Positions 1 to 5,618 of a stretch of DNA of 10,829 nucleotides are shown one piece after another (within the stretch, counting starts at the first letter, position 1; every line of letters starts with the position of its first letter). The DNA lies in NCBI GenBank assembly GCA_964403885.1, contig CAYOHY010000056.1:1-10829 (forward strand). The letters are read 5' to 3'. Source of the DNA: CAYOHY01 sp964403885. GTDB taxonomy: Bacteria > Actinomycetota > Coriobacteriia > Anaerosomatales > PHET01. A program made the position numbers and the translations under genes. A model generated the notes under the pieces. The model was not told the DNA's origin. It was given only the letters and a program-made list of their open reading frames with translations, and searched no databases.

Positions 1-884
1 AGGGCGCGCCCGGCCCGCTGGTGGCGCGGCTGCTCGCGCTTCCCACGGTGCAGGCGGCCGTCGCCGAGCTCGACGCGGCCGGCCTGTCCGGTGTGTGGGG
101 TGCGATCGCGGCCCGTGCCGCCCTGCGCGCGAGCCAGCGCGCGGGCGTGCCCGTCGAGGTCGTGTTGCTGGGCTACGGCGGGCAGCCGCTGGGCGCCACG
201 TCGGGAGCCGGCGTGGCGCGGGTCGCCGCTGACCGCAGCGCGGCCCGCGCAACCGCGCCCGAGCCCCCCGCGCTCACCGTGGTGGGCACCGGCCCGGGTG
301 CCGAGGACCTCATGGTCCCGGCCGCATGGCAGGCCATCCGCGCCGCCGAGGTGGTGGTGGGCGGAGCACGGCTGCTCGACGCGTTCGCGCCCGATGGCGC
401 CGAGCGCGTGGTGATCGGCTCCGACGTGGTCGCGCCGCTCACCCGAGCCGCTCAGGCGCACGCGAGCGGTCGGCGCGTGGCGGTACTCGCGAGCGGCGAC
501 CCGGCGTTCTTCGGCATCCTGGCCGCAGTGCGCCGTGAGCTGCCCGATGTCGCGCTTCGCGTGGTGCCCGGGATCTCCTCGGCGCAGCTTGCGCTGGCTT
601 TGCTGGGTGAGAGCTGGGAGGGCACCGCGATCGCGAGCGCACACGGCCGCGAGCCCGCCGATGCGCTGGCGACCTGTGCCGGCAACGAGCGCACGCTGGT
701 GCTGGTCGACCGGACCACCCCGCCTGAGGCGTTCGCCTCGGCGTTGAACGAGCTGGGTGACTTCGAGGTCACCGTGCTCGAGCGAGTGGGTTATCCCGAG
801 GAGCGCATCACCACCGGGCCTGCCGCAGACATCGCGGCCGGTGAGTTCGATGCACTCTCGGTCCTATACGTACGCAAGCACTAG
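1..884 (+). CDS. cbiDE: CbiD-CbiE fusion, 5'-truncated: C-terminus of cobalt-precorrin-5B C1-methyltransferase joined to cobalt-precorrin-7 C5-methyltransferase
   Basis: The reading frame is open from the left edge (first full codon at base 3), so the gene begins outside the window; the GTG at 21 is only an internal codon. Bases 3 to about 205 encode an alanine-rich helical stretch ending in VEVVLLGYGGQPLG, which resembles the C-terminal end of CbiD, the enzyme that methylates C1 and releases the extruded two-carbon fragment. A short Ala/Pro/Arg-rich linker (about 205-270) follows. From about 271 to the TAG stop at 882-884 lies a complete CbiE domain of about 204 residues, the usual CbiE size, with the tetrapyrrole methylase signatures VVGTGPGAED, LASGDPAFFGI and VVPGISS. 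CbiE methylates C5 of the ring using S-adenosylmethionine. CbiE identity is secure; assignment of the N-terminal part to CbiD rests on a short tail and is less sure. cobT follows after 13 bases. Confidence 0.85.
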   Translation, partial: GAPGPLVARLLALPTVQAAVAELDAAGLSGVWGAIAARAALRASQRAGVPVEVVLLGYGGQPLGATSGAGVARVAADRSAARATAPEPPALTVVGTGPGAEDLMVPAAWQAIRAAEVVVGGARLLDAFAPDGAERVVIGSDVVAPLTRAAQAHASGRRVAVLASGDPAFFGILAAVRRELPDVALRVVPGISSAQLALALLGESWEGTAIASAHGREPADALATCAGNERTLVLVDRTTPPEAFASALNELGDFEVTVLERVGYPEERITTGPAADIAAGEFDALSVLYVRKH

Positions 885-891
885 AGAGGGG
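885..891 (+). promoter_or_regulatory. Ribosome binding site of cobT (decides the TTG start)
   Basis: AGAGGGG lies directly after the stop of the preceding gene and 6 bases before the TTG at 898. No ATG or GTG in frame sits at a suitable distance. It supports TTG 898 over the in-frame ATG at 757, which lies deep inside the CbiE domain. Confidence 0.7.
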
Positions 892-897
892 AACGTC

Positions 898-1962
898 TTG
901 AGTCACGAGTCAGCCGTCAACGAGGTCATCTCCGCCATCGCCGCGACCGATCCGGCCGCCGAGGAGCGCGCCTGGGAGCGCCTCGACAACCTCACCAAGC
1001 CCCCGCGCTCGCTGGGCCGTCTCGAGGAGATCGCAGCCCGGGTCGCGCGCGTGCAGAACACCGACCACCCCACGGTCGCCAAGAAGATCATCCTGCTCAT
1101 GGCCGGTGACCACGGCGTGGTGGCCGAGGGCATCGCGCTGTTCCCGCAAGACGTGACGTGGCAGATGGTGGCGAACTTCGCCGCCAAGGGCGCTGCCATC
1201 AACCAGCTCGCCGCGAGCGTGGGTGCCGATGTGCGCGTGCACGACGTGGGCGTGGCCAAGGACATCTCGGACTTTGGCGGCGTGGAGCACGTGAAGGTCG
1301 CGATGGGCACAGCCAACATGGCCAAGGGCCCGGCGATGACCCGCGAGGAGTGCTCGCAGGCGATCATGGTGGGCGTCGAGGCGGCTCGCAAGGCCATCGG
1401 CGAGGGCTACACCCTGCTGGGCATCGGCGAGATGGGCATTGGCAACACCACCGCGGCCTCGGCGCTGACCACCGCGTTCGCGGGTGCGAGCGTCGAAGAC
1501 ATCGTGGGCCCGGGCGCCGGCGCCACCGATGAGATCCTCGCGCGCAAGGTCGCCGTCATCAAGACCGCGCTCGAGGTCAACGGCGTGGCCGACCTCGATC
1601 CGCTGGGCGTGCTCGCCGCTGTGGGCGGGCTCGAGATCGCGGCCATGGCCGGCGTGGTGCTGGGTGCGGCCGAGGCCGGCGTGTGCGTGGTCAGCGACGG
1701 CGTCATCGCCGGTTCGGCGGCCCTTGCGGCCGTGCGCATCTGCCCCACCGCCGCCGAGTACGTCTTCCCGTCGCACCGCTCGGCAGAGCCTGCGCATGCG
1801 GTGCAGCTCGCCGCGCTCGAGATGGCTCCGGTCCTCGAGCTCGACATGCGTCTGGGCGAGGGCACCGGTGCCGCGCTCACGATGGGCATCATCGATGCGT
1901 CGGTCCGCATGATCTCCGGCATGCTCACGTTCGCCGAGGCGGGCATCGCCGGTCCCGAGTAG
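898..1962 (+). CDS. cobT: Nicotinate-nucleotide--dimethylbenzimidazole phosphoribosyltransferase CobT
   Basis: CobT transfers phosphoribose from nicotinate mononucleotide to the lower-ligand base, giving the alpha-ribazole phosphate needed for nucleotide loop assembly. The protein is 354 residues, matching the family's usual 350-356. Recognisable motifs in order are LTKPPRSLGRLEEIA near the N-terminus, MAGDHGVVAEGIALFPQDVT, GIGEMGIGNTTAASAL, the glycine-rich VGPGAGA, DPLGVLAAVGGLEIAAMAGV, SDGVIAGSAALAA, FPSHRSAEPAH and LDMRLGEGTGAALTMGI. The Glu of LGEG (residue 321) corresponds to the catalytic base known for the Salmonella enzyme. Translation starts at a TTG preceded by a good Shine-Dalgarno sequence. 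The gene interrupts what is often a cbiE-cbiT pair. Which base it activates cannot be told from the sequence; no bza or bluB gene is in view. Confidence 0.96.
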   Translation: MSHESAVNEVISAIAATDPAAEERAWERLDNLTKPPRSLGRLEEIAARVARVQNTDHPTVAKKIILLMAGDHGVVAEGIALFPQDVTWQMVANFAAKGAAINQLAASVGADVRVHDVGVAKDISDFGGVEHVKVAMGTANMAKGPAMTREECSQAIMVGVEAARKAIGEGYTLLGIGEMGIGNTTAASALTTAFAGASVEDIVGPGAGATDEILARKVAVIKTALEVNGVADLDPLGVLAAVGGLEIAAMAGVVLGAAEAGVCVVSDGVIAGSAALAAVRICPTAAEYVFPSHRSAEPAHAVQLAALEMAPVLELDMRLGEGTGAALTMGIIDASVRMISGMLTFAEAGIAGPE

Positions 1963-1972
1963 TTCACATCTG

Positions 1973-2005
1973 CCGGAGCGGTCGTCGTCGTGGCGGCCGC
2001 TCCGG
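1973..2005 (+). other. Strong intergenic hairpin between cobT and cbiT
   Basis: Bases 1973-1986 can pair with 1992-2005: nine perfect GC-rich pairs, then five more including two G-U pairs, around a 5-base loop. It starts 11 bases after the cobT stop and ends 11 bases before the cbiT Shine-Dalgarno sequence. No T-run follows, so it is not a classical intrinsic terminator. It may protect or help process the mRNA, or reduce readthrough into cbiT. The structure is read by eye; no folding energy was computed. Confidence 0.6.
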
Positions 2006-2015
2006 ATCTCGACCC

Positions 2016-2022
2016 GAGGAGA
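2016..2022 (+). promoter_or_regulatory. Ribosome binding site of cbiT
   Basis: GAGGAGA sits 6 bases before the ATG at 2029. It fixes that ATG as the start rather than the in-frame GTG at 1990, which falls inside the hairpin. Confidence 0.75.
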
Positions 2023-2028
2023 CGAAGC

Positions 2029-2631
2029 ATGGCTGAGAGGTTCGCGCCGGGTGTTCCGGACGAGCAGTACGAGCGCGGCAGCGTGCCCATGACCAAGCGC
2101 GAGGTGCGCGCGGTCACGCTCGCGTATGCGCGCGTAGGCCACGAGGCGCGCGTGCTCGACATCGGCGCCGGTACCGGCGGGCTCACCGTCGAGTTCGCGC
2201 GCGCGTGCGCGGGCGGCACCGTGGTGGCGGTCGAGCGCGACGACGAGGCGCTCGCCCTGCTGCGCGCGAATGTGGCTGCGCTCGCTCCCGGCAACGTCGA
2301 GATCGTCGCCGGTGACGCCCCCGAGGTGCTCGCGCAAGTCACCGGTCCGTTCGACGCGGTGCTCGTGGGCGGTCACGGCGGCAAGCTCGCGCCCGTGCTC
2401 GATGCCGCGGCCGGGCTGCTCGCGCCCGGCGGCCACGTGGTGGTCAACGTCGTGGGCCTGGGCGCTGCCACCGCAGCGCTCGACGCGCTCTCGGCGGACC
2501 CGTGGCTCGACGCCGAGTGCGCGCAGGTAAGCGTCTCGCGCGCCGAGCCGCTTGGCAAAGACATCCGCTTCGTGCCGCTCAACCCGGTGTTCGTGCTGGC
2601 CGCCCGACTCGCCGAGGAGGGCGCGCGATGA
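2029..2631 (+). CDS. cbiT: Cobalt-precorrin-6B C15-methyltransferase (decarboxylating) CbiT
   Basis: CbiT uses S-adenosylmethionine to methylate C15 and decarboxylate the C12 acetate side chain of the contracted ring. The 200-residue protein has the usual CbiT length. The N-terminal signature GVPDEQYERGSVPMTKRE (to about residue 25) is diagnostic. It is followed by a class I methyltransferase Rossmann fold: motif I VLDIGAGTGG (D44, G46, G48, G50), an acidic end of the second strand in VAVERDDEA, and GGHGGKL plus LLAPGGHVVVN further on. CbiT is often fused to CbiE (as CobL); here the CbiE partner is a separate protein fused to CbiD. The stop overlaps the cbiL start as ATGA. Confidence 0.96.
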   Translation: MAERFAPGVPDEQYERGSVPMTKREVRAVTLAYARVGHEARVLDIGAGTGGLTVEFARACAGGTVVAVERDDEALALLRANVAALAPGNVEIVAGDAPEVLAQVTGPFDAVLVGGHGGKLAPVLDAAAGLLAPGGHVVVNVVGLGAATAALDALSADPWLDAECAQVSVSRAEPLGKDIRFVPLNPVFVLAARLAEEGAR

Positions 2632-3335
2632 GCGTCGCTTCCGGCGTCTACGGAGTTGGCGCGGGTCCCGGTGATCCCGGGCTGCTCACGGTGCGCGCCG
2701 CCGAGGTGCTGCGCGCTGCCACGCTCGTGATCGCCCCGCGCGCGACCGCCGAGCACGACAGTGTGGCGCTCGCGATCGTTGCCGGGTACCTCGCGCCGGA
2801 GTGTGAGGTCATCGAGGCGGTGTTTCCCATGTCCGACGACGCCGGTGAGCGGGGTGCCGCAGCACGCGACGCCGCCGATGCGCTCGCCGCGGCCGCACGC
2901 GCCGGCGGGGTCGCCGTCATGGTCACGCTGGGCGACGCGATGACGTACTCCACGTGGGGCTACGTCCTGCGCGAGCTCGCCGCGCATCACGCTTCGCTAC
3001 CCGTAGAGACCGTGCCGGGCATCACGTCGTTCTCGGCGGCGGCCGCGCGTCTGGGCGAGCCGCTGGCGGAGGGGAGCGACCCGCTGCTCGTGTGGCCGGC
3101 CACGCTGCCCGCCGACCTGGGCGCGCTGCTCGACGTGGCCCCCAACGTGGTCGCGCTCAAGGTGGGCCGACGCCTCGAGACGCTTCTCGACGCCGCACAG
3201 GCCACCGGTGCGCGCGTCGCCGCCGTGCGCCGCCTGGGCATGGACGGCGAGCAGGTCGCCACCGATGCGTCGCAGCTGCTCGAAGGTCCCACCGACTACT
3301 TCACCACCGCGATCGTGCACAAGGAGAACCGATGA
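2628..3335 (+). CDS. cbiL: Cobalt-factor II / precorrin-2 C20-methyltransferase CbiL
   Basis: CbiL methylates C20 of the tetrapyrrole, the first methylation committed to corrin formation. The 235-residue protein is a complete tetrapyrrole methylase: the N-terminal GVGAGPGDPGLLTVRA loop, the substrate and SAM segment VTLGDAMTYSTWGYV characteristic of the CbiL/CobI group, and VETVPGITSFSAAAARLG at the start of the SAM-binding part. C-terminal ALKVGRR and the GMDGEQVATD segment also fit. The TSTWGY-like segment separates it from the other methylases in this cluster. ATG 2628 overlaps the cbiT stop by 4 bases and has a GGAGG-type Shine-Dalgarno just upstream, so coupling is likely. Its preference for the cobalt-containing substrate is inferred from the anaerobic context. 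Confidence 0.95.
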   Translation: MSVASGVYGVGAGPGDPGLLTVRAAEVLRAATLVIAPRATAEHDSVALAIVAGYLAPECEVIEAVFPMSDDAGERGAAARDAADALAAAARAGGVAVMVTLGDAMTYSTWGYVLRELAAHHASLPVETVPGITSFSAAAARLGEPLAEGSDPLLVWPATLPADLGALLDVAPNVVALKVGRRLETLLDAAQATGARVAAVRRLGMDGEQVATDASQLLEGPTDYFTTAIVHKENR

Positions 3336-4123
3336 CCGTCTCGGAGAATCCCGTCTTGTTCGTTGGCGCCGGCCCGGGCGACCCGGAGCTGATCACCGTG
3401 CGCGGCATGCGCGCGCTCGAGTCAGCCGATGTGGTGCTGTGGGCGGGCTCGCTCGTGCCCGAGGCGGTGCTGCAGTGGACGCGTGAGGGATGCGAGATCG
3501 TCGACAGCGCGGGTCTGTCGCTCGAGGAGCAGGTCGCCGTGATGGAGGGCGGATGGCGCGCCGACAAGCGCGTCGTGCGTCTGCACACCGGTGACCCCGC
3601 GCTCTTTGGCGCCACCGCCGAGCAGTGGGAGCGCCTCGCCGAGCAGGGCGTGCCGTACCGCGTGATACCGGGCGTGAGCTCGCTGTTCGCCTCGGCGGCC
3701 GCGCTGCCCACCGAGCTCACCGTTCCCGGCGTCTCGCAGACCGTCATCATCTGCCGAGCGGCCGGTCGCACCCCGGTCCCGGAGGGCCAGGACCTCGCTT
3801 CGCTCGCCAGCCACCGCGCGACGATGGCGGTGTTTCTCTCGGCGGGCCTGGGTGGGCAGGTGGCCTCTGATCTGGGCGCCCACTATCCGGCCGATACGCC
3901 CGCGGCCATCGTCCAGCGCGCATCGTGGCCCGAGCAGCGCGTGGTGCGCTGCACCGTGGGCACGCTCGACGCCGCGCTGTCCGAGGAGGGCATCGACCGC
4001 ACGGCGATGATCCTCGTGGGCCCGGCGCTCGCGGGCGCCCAGGGCAAGCGCAGCCACCTCTACGACCCCGCCTTCGCTCACGGCTACCGCGGGGCCGACG
4101 ACGCCGAGGCGGCGCAGCCGTGA
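3332..4123 (+). CDS. cbiF: Cobalt-precorrin-4 C11-methyltransferase CbiF
   Basis: CbiF methylates C11 of the ring-contracted intermediate, the step before CbiG opens the lactone. The 263-residue protein is typical in length for CbiF/CobM. Signatures in order are FVGAGPGDPELITVRG, VVLWAGSLVPEAVL, VRLHTGDPALFGA, YRVIPGVSSLFASAAAL and the CbiF-specific ELTVPGVSQTVIICRAAGRT with P-E-G-Q-D-L following. The C-terminus carries AIVQRASWPEQRVVRCTVG and ILVGPAL. It starts at ATG 3332 in a 4-base ATGA overlap with cbiL, with AAGGAGA just upstream. The last residues, rich in Ala, Asp and Glu, are a short non-conserved tail before the GTGA overlap with cbiG. Confidence 0.96.
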   Translation: MTVSENPVLFVGAGPGDPELITVRGMRALESADVVLWAGSLVPEAVLQWTREGCEIVDSAGLSLEEQVAVMEGGWRADKRVVRLHTGDPALFGATAEQWERLAEQGVPYRVIPGVSSLFASAAALPTELTVPGVSQTVIICRAAGRTPVPEGQDLASLASHRATMAVFLSAGLGGQVASDLGAHYPADTPAAIVQRASWPEQRVVRCTVGTLDAALSEEGIDRTAMILVGPALAGAQGKRSHLYDPAFAHGYRGADDAEAAQP

Positions 4124-4941
4124 GGTTCGAGCGCACCGGCCCCATCGCGCTGATCGCGGTGTCCGAGGAGGGCGCGCATCTGGCCGCGCGCCTGTGCTCG
4201 CTGCTGCCCGACGCGCAGCTGTGGGTGTCGCGCGAGGGGCTGCACGCAGACGCGCGCGTCTACGAGGGCTCGCTCGTGGAGTTCGCCGGCACGCTGTGGG
4301 CCACGCACTCGGCGCTCGTGTTCGTGATGGCGTCGGGCATCGCGGTGCGCTCGATCGCGCCGTGGGTGGCGAGCAAGTACGACGACCCCGCCATCGTGGT
4401 GATCGACGACGCCGGACGCTTCTCGATATCCCTGCTCTCCGGCCACGAGGGTGGCGCAAACGCCCTGGCCGAGGACATCGCCCAGCTCACCGGCGCCGTC
4501 CCCGTGGTCACCACCGGCACCGAGGCCAAGCGCGACGTGGTGCTGGGCGTGGGCAGCCGCAAGGGGGTCAGCTGCGAGCAGGTGCTCGCCGCGATCGATG
4601 AGGTCCTCGAGACCAGTGGCCGTTCGCGCGCCGACGTGCGCGCGCTCGCGACCATCGACATGAAAGCAGGCGAGCCGGGCATCCGCGCGGCCGCCGACGA
4701 GCTTGGCGTGGTGCTTCGCGTCGTGCCCCGCCCGCGCATCCGCGCGCTGCAAGACGCACTGCGTGAACCCACATTCGCCGAGGAAGTGACGGGAGTTGCA
4801 GCGGTATGTGTTCCAGCGGCCTTGATGTCAGACCCGCATGCGATGTTGCTAGCACAGACAGCGAAGGACGGGGTGACGGTGGCGATCGCCGAGGACGACT
4901 GTTGGTCGTCGGCATCGGTCCCGGCGGAGCCGCGCACCTGA
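4120..4941 (+). CDS. cbiG: Cobalt-precorrin-5A hydrolase CbiG, compact form
   Basis: CbiG opens the delta-lactone of cobalt-precorrin-5A, losing acetaldehyde; it marks the anaerobic pathway. Residues 1-137 form the N-terminal domain with VFVMASGIAVRSIAPWV (around M70), SLLSGHEGGANALAEDIA and VPVVTTGTEA. Residues 139-260 form the CobE/CbiG C-terminal domain: VVLGVGSRKGVSCEQV, ATIDMKAGEPGI and DGVTVAIAED. The two abut directly, so the middle domain normally between them seems absent; the protein has 273 residues against about 350 for the Salmonella enzyme. GTG 4120 overlaps the cbiF stop by 4 bases. About 13 non-conserved residues extend past the C domain into cbiH. Codons from about 4775 to 4860 are less GC-rich at the third base than in the rest of the gene. 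Confidence 0.93.
   Translation: MRFERTGPIALIAVSEEGAHLAARLCSLLPDAQLWVSREGLHADARVYEGSLVEFAGTLWATHSALVFVMASGIAVRSIAPWVASKYDDPAIVVIDDAGRFSISLLSGHEGGANALAEDIAQLTGAVPVVTTGTEAKRDVVLGVGSRKGVSCEQVLAAIDEVLETSGRSRADVRALATIDMKAGEPGIRAAADELGVVLRVVPRPRIRALQDALREPTFAEEVTGVAAVCVPAALMSDPHAMLLAQTAKDGVTVAIAEDDCWSSASVPAEPRT
4891..4895 (+). promoter_or_regulatory. Probable ribosome binding site of cbiH, inside cbiG
   Basis: GAGGA, within the CbiG codons for Glu-Asp, lies 6 bases before the TTG at 4902 and 3 before the CTG at 4899. It favours a start right at the conserved domain. The alternative ATG at 4806 has GGGAG about 10 bases upstream. Confidence 0.5.
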
Positions 4942-5618
4942 CGCCCGCTGCGGCCGACGCGCTCGAGCGCGCCGAGGTCGTCGTGGGCTACCGCCCGTAT
5001 CTGGAGCTCGTCAGCGAGCATCTCGGCCACGCCGAGGTGCTGGCGTCGGGCATGCGCGCCGAGGTCGAGCGCGCTCGCGCTGCGGTCGAGGCGGCCCGCG
5101 AAGGTCGTGCCGTCGCCGTGGTCAGCAGTGGGGACGCCGGTGTGTACGGCATGGCCGGGCTCGTGCTCGAGGTGCTCGGCGAGGATGCGAGTGTCGATGT
5201 GGAGGTGGTACCGGGGATAACCGCAGCGCTCACGGCCGGCGCCGTCTTGGGCTCGCCGCTCACCAACGACTTCGCGTGTGTGTCGCTGTCCGACCTGCTC
5301 ACGCCGCTGCCTGTCATCGAGCGCCGTCTGCGCGCAATCGCCGATGCCGATCTCGTGGTGGCGCTGTACAACCCGCGCTCAAACACGCGCACCGAACCGC
5401 TCGATCTCGCGCTCGAGGTACTGACCGGCGCGCGCGGGGCCCAGACGGTCGTGGGTGTCGTGCGCGATGCCGGACGAGAGGGCGAGACCGCCCGCATCAC
5501 CACGCTCGGCGAGCTCGACCCGGAGAGCGTCGACATGTTCACCATCCTCATCGTGGGCAACTCGCTCACGCGCGTCGTGGGTGGCCGCATGGTCACGCCA
5601 AGGGGGTATCGCGTGTGA
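4902..5618 (+). CDS. cbiH: Cobalt-precorrin-3 C17-methyltransferase (ring contraction) CbiH
   Basis: CbiH methylates C17 and drives the ring contraction that makes cobalt-precorrin-4. The domain begins at once with VVGIGPGG, followed by EVVVGYRPYLELV, VAVVSSGDAGVYGMAGL, VEVVPGITAALTAGA, PLTNDFACVSLSDLLTP and DLVVALYNPRSNTR, all characteristic of the CbiH/CobJ group. From the TTG at 4902 it has 238 residues, close to the 241 of Salmonella CbiH, and overlaps cbiG by 40 bases. An in-frame ATG at 4806 would add a 32-residue extension of low complexity and a 136-base overlap; the codon pattern there favours the cbiG frame, so the shorter start was chosen. CTG 4899 is a third option. Function is very secure, the start less so. 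No Fe-S cluster extension of the CbiH60 type is present. Confidence 0.9.
   Translation: MVVGIGPGGAAHLTPAAADALERAEVVVGYRPYLELVSEHLGHAEVLASGMRAEVERARAAVEAAREGRAVAVVSSGDAGVYGMAGLVLEVLGEDASVDVEVVPGITAALTAGAVLGSPLTNDFACVSLSDLLTPLPVIERRLRAIADADLVVALYNPRSNTRTEPLDLALEVLTGARGAQTVVGVVRDAGREGETARITTLGELDPESVDMFTILIVGNSLTRVVGGRMVTPRGYRV
5600..5606 (+). promoter_or_regulatory. Ribosome binding site of the cbiJ-cobA gene
   Basis: AAGGGGG inside the end of cbiH lies 8 bases before GTG 5615. It supports that GTG, which overlaps the cbiH stop as GTGA, over the second in-frame GTG at 5621. Confidence 0.55.

Noticed and set aside
757..897. ATG 757 as an upstream start for cobT
   Set aside because: It would add 47 residues encoded inside the conserved CbiE domain in another frame; TTG 898 has a proper Shine-Dalgarno and gives the normal CobT length.
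910..2436. 508-residue open frame on the minus strand opposite cobT and cbiT
   Set aside because: It is rich in Arg, His, Ala and Gly with no recognisable motif, and lies opposite two certain genes. Long antisense frames are expected in very GC-rich coding DNA.
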